14,240 nt of DNA from the NCBI GenBank assembly GCA_964588535.1, contig CAZPQA010000085.1:1-14240 (forward strand). Reading direction: 5' to 3'. The position numbers and the translations under genes were made by a program. Shown here piece by piece: positions 7,113 to 14,031 of this stretch. The stretch's first letter is position 1; every line of letters starts with the position of its first letter. The DNA is from NaphS2 sp964588535 (GTDB lineage: Bacteria > Desulfobacterota > DSM-4660 > Desulfatiglandales > Desulfatiglandaceae). The notes beneath the pieces are model-generated. The model saw only the letters and a list, made by a program, of their open reading frames with translations. It searched no databases and had not been told where the DNA came from.

Positions 7113-8069
7113 TCAGCCGCCATGTAACCGCCATTTCAAGGTTTCACGGATACCCGCGTTCAGCTCAACTTTCGGTTTCCAACCCAGGGTGTCAGCCGCC
7201 TTTTGGATGGTGAGGCAGCTCTTTTTCAAATCCCCGGGCCGGGCCAGCTGTTTTTTCATTTCAAATACTTCTTCTGAAACAACCCTTCCTGTCTCCTTCA
7301 TGGCATTAAAAATTTCTTCATAAAGATCACCGGTTTTCGTCCCTTGCCCTGTACCGATGTTGAAAAAATCACCACTTCCCCGGTTCAACGCAGCAAGATT
7401 GGCGCTGACCACATCGCTCACAAAGCAATAATCCCTCACCATACCCTTCTCATCATCCGGAAAATGGTTCAGCATGGATCGGGCCCCCTCAATCAGGTTA
7501 TTCATAAAAATTGCCACAACGCCTGCCTCGCCGTGGGGGATCTGACGGGGACCGTAGACATTGGCGTACCGGAGGGTGGTGTAATCGAGTCCGTATTGGT
7601 GGCGGTAATATGCCAGATAGTGTTCCGAGCTATATTTTGTGATCGCATAGGGGGAGAGAGGCTTTGGGCTGTACACCTCGGATGTGGGATATTCAACCGC
7701 CTCCCCGTATATGGCGCCACCAGAAGAGACAAAAATAACCTTTTTCACATCCGATTTCACCGCCGCTTCCAGAAGATTCAAAAATCCCCTGATGTTGACA
7801 TCTGCGTCAAACCTTGGATCTGAAACCGAAGCCGGAACACTCATCTGCGCCGCATGATGGTTTAAAATATCGGGTTGCTCCTCTAGTACGACCCGTGCGG
7901 CATCGGGTGAACGGATGTCCAGTTCATAGAATCGTGCTTGTGGGTTGACGTTGAACCGCTTTCCGGTGTAAAGATTGTCCAGGATCAAAACCTCGTGCCC
8001 GGCTTCAATGTACCCGTCCACCACATTGGAACCGATAAACCCGGCACCGCCGGTAACCAGTATTTTCAT
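7113..8069 (-). CDS. NAD-dependent epimerase/dehydratase, UDP-glucose 4-epimerase (GalE)-like
   Basis: Extended short-chain dehydrogenase of 318 residues, probably epimerising a UDP-hexose (glucose/galactose or an N-acetyl form) for surface polysaccharide. The NAD loop TGGAGFIG is at 6-13, Asp31 follows the second strand (LILDNLYTG), the serine segment is SSGGAIYG (115-122), and the catalytic pair is Tyr141 and Lys145 (YAITK). HHAAQMSVPASVSDP (71-85) and YANVYGPRQ are typical of this GalE-like group. The start ATG at 8069 is fixed by a perfect AGGAGG seven bases upstream. The frame stays open for 56 codons further upstream, but those codons precede the Rossmann fold and run into the intergenic region. 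It lies upstream of groES on the same strand and divergent from the CysM-CysRS fusion. No terminator is visible after it. The exact sugar is uncertain. Confidence 0.93.
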   Translation of the reverse strand: MKILVTGGAGFIGSNVVDGYIEAGHEVLILDNLYTGKRFNVNPQARFYELDIRSPDAARVVLEEQPDILNHHAAQMSVPASVSDPRFDADVNIRGFLNLLEAAVKSDVKKVIFVSSGGAIYGEAVEYPTSEVYSPKPLSPYAITKYSSEHYLAYYRHQYGLDYTTLRYANVYGPRQIPHGEAGVVAIFMNNLIEGARSMLNHFPDDEKGMVRDYCFVSDVVSANLAALNRGSGDFFNIGTGQGTKTGDLYEEIFNAMKETGRVVSEEVFEMKKQLARPGDLKKSCLTIQKAADTLGWKPKVELNAGIRETLKWRLHGG

Positions 8070-8187
8070 TTTGGATCCTCCTGCTTCCCAAATGGGGTTG
8101 CATATTCCGGCTAATGATTGATAAATCGCCTGAAAGATGACGGGCAGGTTAACAAGGCGAAAAGCGAGGGTCAAGCAATTATCAACA

Positions 8188-8202
8188 GCCCGGATACCGG
8201 GC
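8188..8202 (+). other. Short GC-rich hairpin in the leader of the CysM-CysRS fusion gene
   Basis: GCCCGG (8188-8193), loop ATA, CCGGGC (8197-8202), ending 33 bases before the start codon at 8236. It has no T-run, so it is not a standard terminator. I see no T-box or other known riboswitch around it. The 166-base divergent region otherwise shows no convincing promoter on either strand. Confidence 0.35.
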
Positions 8203-8235
8203 CCATCGTCATATGGCGAGAAAAAGGCGAAAAAC

Positions 8236-10548
8236 ATGAGCCAGCATTACAATAATATTCTCGATAAAATCGGCAACACCCCCCTGGTTCCCGTTACCCG
8301 GCTCACGTCCGGCACGGATGTGGAAATCCTGGCCAAACTGGAGGGCTTTAACCCAGGCGGGTCAATCAAAGACCGGCCGGCCTTAAAAATGATCGAAGAG
8401 GCTGAAAAATCTGGCGCGTTAAATAAAAGCAAGACCATTTTAGAGGCAACCAGCGGCAACACGGGAATCGGTCTGGCCATGGTGGCCGCCGTCAAAGGAT
8501 ACGACATTTTATTAACCATGTCCGAAGCGGTCAGTGAGGAACGGGTCAAGATCCTTGCAGCCCTGGGGGCGAAAATAGAATTCACTCCCGCTCATCTTGG
8601 AACCGATGGCGCCATAGAACAAGTCTACAACCTGGCCCGCGAGAATCCTGAAAAATTCTGGCTCGCCGACCAATTCAACAACGACGCCAACTGGATGGCC
8701 CATTACGAGAGCACCGCCATGGAGATATGGGAACAGACGGAAGGGCAGATTAACGCCATTGTTGCCACCATGGGAACCACCGGCACTCTGATGGGCATTT
8801 CCAGGCGGTTCAAGGAATTGGATCCTTCGGTTCAGATTATCGGCGTGGAACCCTATCTGGGGCACAAAATCCAGGGACTCAAAAACATGAAAGAGTCCTA
8901 CCGGCCGGGCATTTTTGAAAAAGAGAGAGCAGACCGGATTATTAAAATTGAAGATGAAGACGCCTTTGAAGTCTCCCGAATGCTGGCTTTGAAAGAAGGG
9001 ATTTTTGTGGGGATGAGTTCCGGTGCCGCCATGGCGGTGGCGCTCAAGGTGGCCCGAAAGATGGAGCGGGGTCGCATCGTTGTTATTTTGGCCGATGGCG
9101 GCGAGAGATATCTCAGTACGCCCCTGTTCATGGCCAGAAAAAAATCCGGGCTCCGCGTGTACAATACCATGACCCGCAGAAAAGAGGATTTTGTTCCCAT
9201 TAAGGACAACCATGTCACCCTTTATTCCTGCGGTCCCACCCTCTGCCAGGTCATTGACCTCGTGCAATGCCGGCGTCTGCTTTTTTCCGATTTGATCAGC
9301 CGTTATATGACCTTCAAAGGGTACGGTGTGACCCACATCATGAATGTGACGGACCTGGATGACCGCACCATCGAAGGGGCCCAACGGGCCGGTGTTTCCC
9401 TGAAAGAGTTTACCGATATGTTTTACAATTCTTTCATGACAGACCTGGACAGCCTCAACATCACCAGGGCCTCCCAGTACCCTCGGCCCAGCGAACATGT
9501 GGACGACATGATTGAGTTGACCCAGACCCTTCTGGAAAAGGGGTACGCCTATGAGAAGCTACGGTCCATATATTTTGATATCTCCAGGTTCAAGGATTAT
9601 GGGAAGCTTTCCAATGTTGATCTGGATAAAATCAGAATCGGTAAAACAGTTGATCTGGACCAATATGAGAAAGAAAACCCCAAGGATTTTACCCTGCTCA
9701 AAAGATCTACCCTCAGCGAATTGAAAACCGGCATTTTCTTTAAAACAAAATGGGGAAATATACGCCCGGGTTGGCATCTTGAGTGCGCTGCCATTGCGCT
9801 GAAAACCCTGGGGCCCACCCATGATATCCACACCAGCGGCGTGGCCCTGGCATTTCCCCACCACGAAAACGCCATCGCCATCAGCCAGGCCGCCACGGAC
9901 AGGCCGCATTCCAATTACTGGCTTCACAATGAACCGGTCATGTTCAATGGCGCCGATGCATCCGATGATATCAATCTGACCTTGAGAGATCTTCTGGCAG
10001 AAGGAACCACGGGAAGGGAAGTTCGATACTGGTTGCTCAGTCGTCACTATCGGAAACCGATCTTTTTTTCCCATACCAAGCTTGCGGCGGTCAGGAACAC
10101 CATCGCCCATCTTGACAAATTTGTTCAGAAGATATATTTCGCAAAATCGGCCCCTGTGAACCCTGACTTCGACCAGACCATTTATGCCCTTAAACAAGGC
10201 TTTGTGGCGGCCATGGACGATGATTTCAATGTGGCCGCAGGCCTGGCTGCGCTTTTTCGTTTCACCCGCGACATCAATCAACGGATGGACCAGAGAGGCC
10301 TTTCCGCTTCAGACCGGGAAAAGATACTGGCGGCTCTCGGGCGAATTAATTCGGTCCTGGGAATTATGAACCTGAAACCTCCCGAGGCGATCCCCGAAGT
10401 GGAAGCGCTCGTTGAGCAAAGGGAATTGGCGAGAAGCCAGAAAGACTGGTCCACGGCTGACGAATTGAGAAAAGAAATCGAAGAGATGGGGATTGAGGTA
10501 ATCGATACGCCGGATGGGCCGCGATGGCGGAGGACTGAATCCCATTGA
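8236..10548 (+). CDS. Fusion protein: CysM-like cysteine synthase + CysRS-like domain lacking catalytic motifs
   Basis: Single uninterrupted frame of 770 residues. Residues 1-300 are a PLP-dependent cysteine synthase closest to CysM: Lys45 (SIKDR) for the Schiff base, TSGNTG (72-77), phosphate loop GTTGT (180-184), SSGAA (261-265) and DGGERYLST (287-295). Residues 306-770 align along the whole of cysteinyl-tRNA synthetase, from RVYNT to the C-terminal RWRR. Against E. coli CysRS the HIGH motif is DLVQ (341-344) and KMSKS is DASDD (574-578), followed by a two-residue deletion. Of the zinc ligands, Cys332, Cys517 and His542 remain, but the Glu is Ala546. Pocket residues Thr372, Trp513 and His532 are kept. 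So cysteine synthesis is likely, aminoacylation unlikely; this role is inferred. Start ATG 8236 has AAGG eight bases upstream; an in-frame ATG at 8137 would add 33 residues unlike the family. An FmdB-like gene follows after 26 bases. Confidence 0.9.
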   Translation: MSQHYNNILDKIGNTPLVPVTRLTSGTDVEILAKLEGFNPGGSIKDRPALKMIEEAEKSGALNKSKTILEATSGNTGIGLAMVAAVKGYDILLTMSEAVSEERVKILAALGAKIEFTPAHLGTDGAIEQVYNLARENPEKFWLADQFNNDANWMAHYESTAMEIWEQTEGQINAIVATMGTTGTLMGISRRFKELDPSVQIIGVEPYLGHKIQGLKNMKESYRPGIFEKERADRIIKIEDEDAFEVSRMLALKEGIFVGMSSGAAMAVALKVARKMERGRIVVILADGGERYLSTPLFMARKKSGLRVYNTMTRRKEDFVPIKDNHVTLYSCGPTLCQVIDLVQCRRLLFSDLISRYMTFKGYGVTHIMNVTDLDDRTIEGAQRAGVSLKEFTDMFYNSFMTDLDSLNITRASQYPRPSEHVDDMIELTQTLLEKGYAYEKLRSIYFDISRFKDYGKLSNVDLDKIRIGKTVDLDQYEKENPKDFTLLKRSTLSELKTGIFFKTKWGNIRPGWHLECAAIALKTLGPTHDIHTSGVALAFPHHENAIAISQAATDRPHSNYWLHNEPVMFNGADASDDINLTLRDLLAEGTTGREVRYWLLSRHYRKPIFFSHTKLAAVRNTIAHLDKFVQKIYFAKSAPVNPDFDQTIYALKQGFVAAMDDDFNVAAGLAALFRFTRDINQRMDQRGLSASDREKILAALGRINSVLGIMNLKPPEAIPEVEALVEQRELARSQKDWSTADELRKEIEEMGIEVIDTPDGPRWRRTESH

Positions 10549-10574
10549 CAAGATAAGAGGAACGTCCAAGAACC

Positions 10575-10958
10575 ATGCCCATATATGAATACGAGCCTGT
10601 AGATTTAAACAAAAATTGTAACAAATGCAAATATGGGTTTGAATTCATTCAGCAATTGAATGACGAACCACTTACCCAATGTCCCCGTTGCGGGAATGGT
10701 GTCAAAAAAATCATCTCCTGGTGCCGCGCGGCTGTCATGGAAATTTCAGAAGAACATGCACACATCGACCGGAAGATCGCTGCGTATGAAAAGGAAGGCA
10801 TGTGGAGCCATGCCGCCGAACTGGCGGATACCCATTCAGAAAAGATCAAAGACACCCGACTGAAAATGAGGGCTATCGACAATTACGAAAAAGCCGGGTA
10901 CAATGCGGGCACCCTGGAAAAACATGCTAAAACGAACAATACTGAAGTTGAAAATTGA
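10575..10958 (+). CDS. FmdB-like zinc-ribbon protein
   Basis: Protein of 127 residues whose first 50 resemble the FmdB/YfdB-type zinc ribbon found in many bacteria as a small putative regulatory protein. It starts MPIYEYE, as is typical. The zinc ligands are Cys15 and Cys18 (CNKC) and Cys36 and Cys39 (CPRC), followed by KKIIS. Between the YEYE start and the first CxxC there is an insertion of several residues not usual for FmdB. The rest (about 55-127) is a charged helical tail rich in Lys, Glu and His that I do not recognise. It starts 26 bases after the CysM-CysRS fusion on the same strand and is probably co-transcribed; AGAGG lies 14 bases upstream, which is far for a ribosome binding site. 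A role linked to the fusion protein is possible but only by position. Confidence 0.82.
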   Translation: MPIYEYEPVDLNKNCNKCKYGFEFIQQLNDEPLTQCPRCGNGVKKIISWCRAAVMEISEEHAHIDRKIAAYEKEGMWSHAAELADTHSEKIKDTRLKMRAIDNYEKAGYNAGTLEKHAKTNNTEVEN

Positions 10959-10963
10959 TGGCG

Positions 10964-11006
10964 TCGTAAAAAGTCCCATCTACTGCGTTGCAGTGACTTT
11001 TTACGA
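10964..11006. repeat. 12-bp perfect inverted repeat with nested hairpin, possible interspersed element
   Basis: TCGTAAAAAGTC (10964-10975) and GACTTTTTACGA (10995-11006) are perfect complements around a 19-base centre that itself contains ACTGC-GTT-GCAGT. It begins six bases after the FmdB-like stop. On the plus strand the inner stem followed by GACTTTTT could act as a weak terminator, and the mirrored A-run would serve the other strand. It also looks like a REP-type or miniature interspersed repeat. It is single in this window, so repetition cannot be confirmed here. Confidence 0.6.
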
Positions 11007-11062
11007 GACTTTAAAAGTTAGGTTAGGCGCTTTTTATGAATGGATGATAAGGAGGTTTTCTC

Positions 11063-11269
11063 ATGAAAATTGAAGAACTGATTACCGGAAAAGACGATGG
11101 TCAGAATGTTCAGATTGGAGGCGTTTCACTGCCGATCGCCGCCTTGAAGCGGTTCATGGAGAACGGTTATACCCACCTGAAGCCTTACCAGACAGAAAAG
11201 ACTTTCTCACTCTGGGGCAAAACCTGCACAGGGTGTTTTACCGAATCAGAGATTATCAACCGGGCGTAA
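11063..11269 (+). CDS. Small hypothetical protein (68 aa)
   Basis: I do not recognise this protein. It has 68 residues, no signal peptide or membrane segment, a mixed N-terminal half (IEELITGKDD, GGVSLPIAALKRF) and one CxxC pair (Cys55 and Cys58 in KTCTGC). Support for it being real comes from a strong ribosome binding site (AAGGAGG, eight bases before the ATG). It starts 57 bases after the inverted repeat and 104 bases after the FmdB-like gene. Its last 14 bases overlap the convergent DUF6178-like gene. A single CxxC could bind metal in a dimer or be redox active; this is only a possibility. Confidence 0.7.
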   Translation: MKIEELITGKDDGQNVQIGGVSLPIAALKRFMENGYTHLKPYQTEKTFSLWGKTCTGCFTESEIINRA

Positions 11270-12968
11270 TCAGGATATATTGGCTGTATTTCGCATCGAA
11301 CGCATCGGTTGCTACAAACTCCATTTCATCACTGAAATCCTGCCAGGCTTGAGTCAAGGCACCTTTCAGTTTTTTTGAAGTATCGTCCGTAGAATCCAGA
11401 CCCGGCACGGCAAACGCCTTCAGAAACCGTTCTTCAAAACCGAACATCCGGTAGGGGGGTGCGTTATCCCCTGCCCGGAGAAGTCTTAAAAAGGCCTTTG
11501 CCTGTTTGAGAGAAAGGGCTTTGAAGCCGGGCTTCAACGCCAGCAATTGACGTGCCCACAAGGTAAACAGCAGCTGATAAAAGGTTAAATGAAAAGAACC
11601 GGAATCCGGCGAATCCAGAGGATATTTCTCTGTCAATTGCGCCATAAGACGATCCAGAATATCCAGGAAACCCAAAGCATTGTCCGTGGATGACAATTCT
11701 GACAAAGATTTAAAATCCCTGAAACCGCTTTGTGATGCCTCCCCACAGTAGAACAGGGGTTGCTTTTTCAAAAGGCCTGCGAGGGCACCGCCCCATGCCT
11801 CTCCCCAGAAGGACGGTTCCAGACCTGCTTCATGGAACCAGCAGCCCTTCAACCACCGCTCCGCCTTCCATTTCAGGTTCAAAGCCAACCCGAAACCCGC
11901 GCGAAACAAAGACACAAGGGTGTTCATTCTGAGTAGATTTTCAGCGGTATCCGTATCCTCATGGCACCGCTCTTTCAAAATCAAATTCAGATACCCGGCC
12001 GCCTGCAGCTGAATTTCCTGAAGATCGTCCATATCCCAGTTTACGAGACCTTCGGCCGATAGGATCTGGTTACAAAGGCCGGCAAATTCCAGACGAAGGC
12101 GATCCAGAAGTCTTACATCTGACAGGGTCGAGATGGTTTTTGTTAACAGGTTCTGCCCCTGGATGGTCTGAAGCGGCCACCGGGGAGCATCCCCGGCATC
12201 TTCCAGGTTGGCGATCGGCCAGGTACTCGCATCATGTTTTTTCGTTTTCAAACTCTCCGGGTTCAGCGAGGCGTAAACCGCGATGGCCTCCTCCCTGGGA
12301 AGAAAGCCATGCTCCGCCATTCGAACGTTTCTGATGCGGTACATGTCCTCTTCCAGTTCCGCGGGCAGTACGCCGGCCACCCCTGTCAGAAGCGCCTGGT
12401 ATTTAAGGGTATCCTCCTGGGCCATGTTTCGCAGCAATGATTCAACGGTTTCCCGCTGATCTTCCTGCACGGGCCGAATGTAGAAAAACCCGTCGATGGT
12501 AAAAAATTCGGGCCCGGCCTCAAAAATCTCATCATCTTCATTCTTCACTTCCACCACAATACTTTGACAGAGGTAATAATAAGCAAGCCCCTGTCCATCA
12601 GAAAAGAGCCATTTTGTAAATCGCTCGGGATCGGCTGTCAACAGCCGCTTCATCCATTGGCCCGTACGGTTCAGCTCCAGGCGATCCTTCTGCCAGGACT
12701 CCACGTCAAGAATATATTGCCATTGATCCAGAGTGGCCAATTTCATCAATTCGAGAGACTGATCCTCACCCACCTTTTTAATCAGCCAAAAAAAATCCTC
12801 ACTGGACATGCTTTTGATCAAACGGGGGGGATCAGGGTGGTTCGAAACCCTGTCCAAGGCTTTTTTACCTGAAAGGGCGTGCAGGCCGTCCAAAAAAGCG
12901 CCGTCAAGGGGCAAAAGCCCATGTCTTTTTCCATTATCCGGACCGTTTGATTGTACGCGTTTTTCCAA
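11256..12968 (-). CDS. DUF6178-like protein of unknown function
   Basis: Large soluble protein, about 570 residues, that resembles the uncharacterised DUF6178 family, which I know mainly from Desulfobacterota; the match is from memory of its style (for example SSEDFFWLIKKVG near the N-terminus, then an aspartate- and tryptophan-rich LDVESWQKDRL), so it is moderate. No signal peptide, membrane helix or catalytic motif is visible. The sequence is mostly alpha-helical and leucine-rich. Start choice: ATG 13001 has AGGA only one base away and would lie in a possible -10 box (TATGAT at 13002-12997), whereas TTG 12968 has GAGGAG with an ideal 7-base gap. I therefore favour TTG 12968; from ATG 13001 it would have 581 residues. 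It is divergent from the hydrolase gene and overlaps the small 68-residue gene by 14 bases at the 3' ends. Confidence 0.85.
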   Translation of the reverse strand: MEKRVQSNGPDNGKRHGLLPLDGAFLDGLHALSGKKALDRVSNHPDPPRLIKSMSSEDFFWLIKKVGEDQSLELMKLATLDQWQYILDVESWQKDRLELNRTGQWMKRLLTADPERFTKWLFSDGQGLAYYYLCQSIVVEVKNEDDEIFEAGPEFFTIDGFFYIRPVQEDQRETVESLLRNMAQEDTLKYQALLTGVAGVLPAELEEDMYRIRNVRMAEHGFLPREEAIAVYASLNPESLKTKKHDASTWPIANLEDAGDAPRWPLQTIQGQNLLTKTISTLSDVRLLDRLRLEFAGLCNQILSAEGLVNWDMDDLQEIQLQAAGYLNLILKERCHEDTDTAENLLRMNTLVSLFRAGFGLALNLKWKAERWLKGCWFHEAGLEPSFWGEAWGGALAGLLKKQPLFYCGEASQSGFRDFKSLSELSSTDNALGFLDILDRLMAQLTEKYPLDSPDSGSFHLTFYQLLFTLWARQLLALKPGFKALSLKQAKAFLRLLRAGDNAPPYRMFGFEERFLKAFAVPGLDSTDDTSKKLKGALTQAWQDFSDEMEFVATDAFDAKYSQYILITPG

Positions 12969-12975
12969 TGTCTCA

Positions 12976-12982
12976 CTCCTCG
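12976..12982 (-). promoter_or_regulatory. Ribosome binding site deciding the DUF6178-like start
   Basis: On the minus strand CGAGGAG, seven bases before an in-frame TTG at 12968. The more upstream ATG at 13001 has no properly spaced Shine-Dalgarno sequence. This supports a TTG start that is 11 codons shorter than the longest frame. Confidence 0.55.
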
Positions 12983-13005
12983 AATAAATAGTGTCTATCA
13001 TATCC

Positions 13006-13034
13006 TTGACAAAAGTTGAAAATGGGGCAAGAAT
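13006..13034 (+). promoter_or_regulatory. Candidate sigma-70 promoter of the alpha/beta hydrolase gene
   Basis: Perfect TTGACA (13006-13011), 17-base spacer, AAGAAT (13029-13034, four of six matches). It would give a leader of about 109 bases before the ATG at 13150. Prediction only. Confidence 0.45.
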
Positions 13035-13149
13035 CGATACCGCTTCCTCAGCTTTTAGAATTTTATGCCATTTTGCCGAGAAATGCCATGGCTATCTCGC
13101 CAAATTCCGGCGCGGCAGCACGTTTCAAACTTTCAAGGAGATGTTTTCC

Positions 13150-13959
13150 ATGAAAAAAATTATTGAAACCGATTATTCCAGCCTGGATCGTCCGGAGATC
13201 CTCATGAATCTCTTTCATCCGAGACCAGAATGGAAGCAGACTGGGGATGGAAATGGTGGAGAAGACATCCTCATTCCCGTTGAAGACGATATCGTGGTGG
13301 GAGCCAGGGCATATCTCTGCGCAAAAAACGCGCCCACCATCCTTTTTTTTCATGGGAACGGCGAAATCGTGTCGGACTACGATGAACTGGCTCCTTTCTA
13401 CAACCGTAATGACATCAACTTTCTGCCCGTTGATTATCGGGGTTACGGGCGTTCAACGGGGCAACCCACCGTTACCGCCATGATGCGGGACTGCCATCGG
13501 ATTTTTCATTTCGTGAAAGAAAAACATGCCAGCAGCGGTTATGCGGGCCCTTTGATCATCATGGGAAGATCCTTGGGCAGTGCGTCAGCCCTCGAACTCG
13601 CCTTTCACCACAGCGCTCAAATAGACGGTTTGATCATTGAAAGCGGGTTTGCCTTTTCAAGCCCACTCCTGTCCCTTCTGGGCGTCGATCTTGGGGCCAT
13701 GGGGTTGGATGAAAAGTCAGGCTTTGATAACATATCAAAAATAAAGACCTTTTTCAAACCCACCCTGATCATTCACGCGGAGCATGACCACATCATCCCC
13801 TTTTCTGACGGGCAAACCCTGTTTGACGCCTGCCCCGCCCATGATAAAACCCTGCTTAAAATCCCCGGCGCCAACCATAATGACATCCTGGCTCGCGGGT
13901 TTTTAGAATATATGACGGCAATCCGTAACCTCGCTAATCGAGTAAACGGTAATGAGTGA
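13150..13959 (+). CDS. Alpha/beta hydrolase (ABHD13/BEM46-like serine hydrolase)
   Basis: Probable cytoplasmic serine hydrolase of 269 residues with the alpha/beta-hydrolase fold; substrate unknown (an ester, thioester or lipid-like compound is common). The oxyanion segment FFHGNG is at 66-71, DYRGYGRS at 95-102, the nucleophile elbow GRSLGS at 139-144 with Ser141, Asp213 in AEHDHIIP and His243 in GANHND, so the catalytic triad is complete. There is no signal peptide and only a short cap. AAGGAG lies nine bases before ATG 13150; an ATG at 13141 in the same frame directly follows that motif and is less likely, and the frame upstream to 12991 has no family similarity. The gene is divergent from the DUF6178-like gene and is followed 72 bases later by kdsD on the same strand. 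Confidence 0.92.
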   Translation: MKKIIETDYSSLDRPEILMNLFHPRPEWKQTGDGNGGEDILIPVEDDIVVGARAYLCAKNAPTILFFHGNGEIVSDYDELAPFYNRNDINFLPVDYRGYGRSTGQPTVTAMMRDCHRIFHFVKEKHASSGYAGPLIIMGRSLGSASALELAFHHSAQIDGLIIESGFAFSSPLLSLLGVDLGAMGLDEKSGFDNISKIKTFFKPTLIIHAEHDHIIPFSDGQTLFDACPAHDKTLLKIPGANHNDILARGFLEYMTAIRNLANRVNGNE

Positions 13960-14031
13960 TAGAAGAAATGATGTGCCTGGGTTCCGGTGACGCGGGCAGG
14001 TTTATCATAAATATCCTACAGGAATTTGCAG

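Noticed and set aside
8070..8235. T-box or other cysteine/SAM riboswitch in front of the CysM-CysRS fusion
   Set aside because: Only 166 bases, a single 6-bp hairpin, no T-box sequence, no terminator/antiterminator pair.
8512..9498. Long open frame (about 328 codons) antisense to the CysM-CysRS fusion
   Set aside because: It lies wholly opposite a strongly supported coding region, its translation resembles no family and it is His/Gly/Phe-rich as expected from a shadow frame.
8236..10548. CysM-CysRS fusion as a decaying pseudogene or an artefactual join
   Set aside because: The frame is intact for 770 codons, the CysRS half is conserved from end to end including the C-terminal RWRR, and the losses cluster in the catalytic motifs rather than being spread randomly. 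A frameshift artefact would not give a clean domain junction.
13960..14031. Terminator or promoter between the hydrolase gene and kdsD
   Set aside because: Only a weak GC-rich imperfect dyad without a T-run and no convincing -35/-10 pair were seen.
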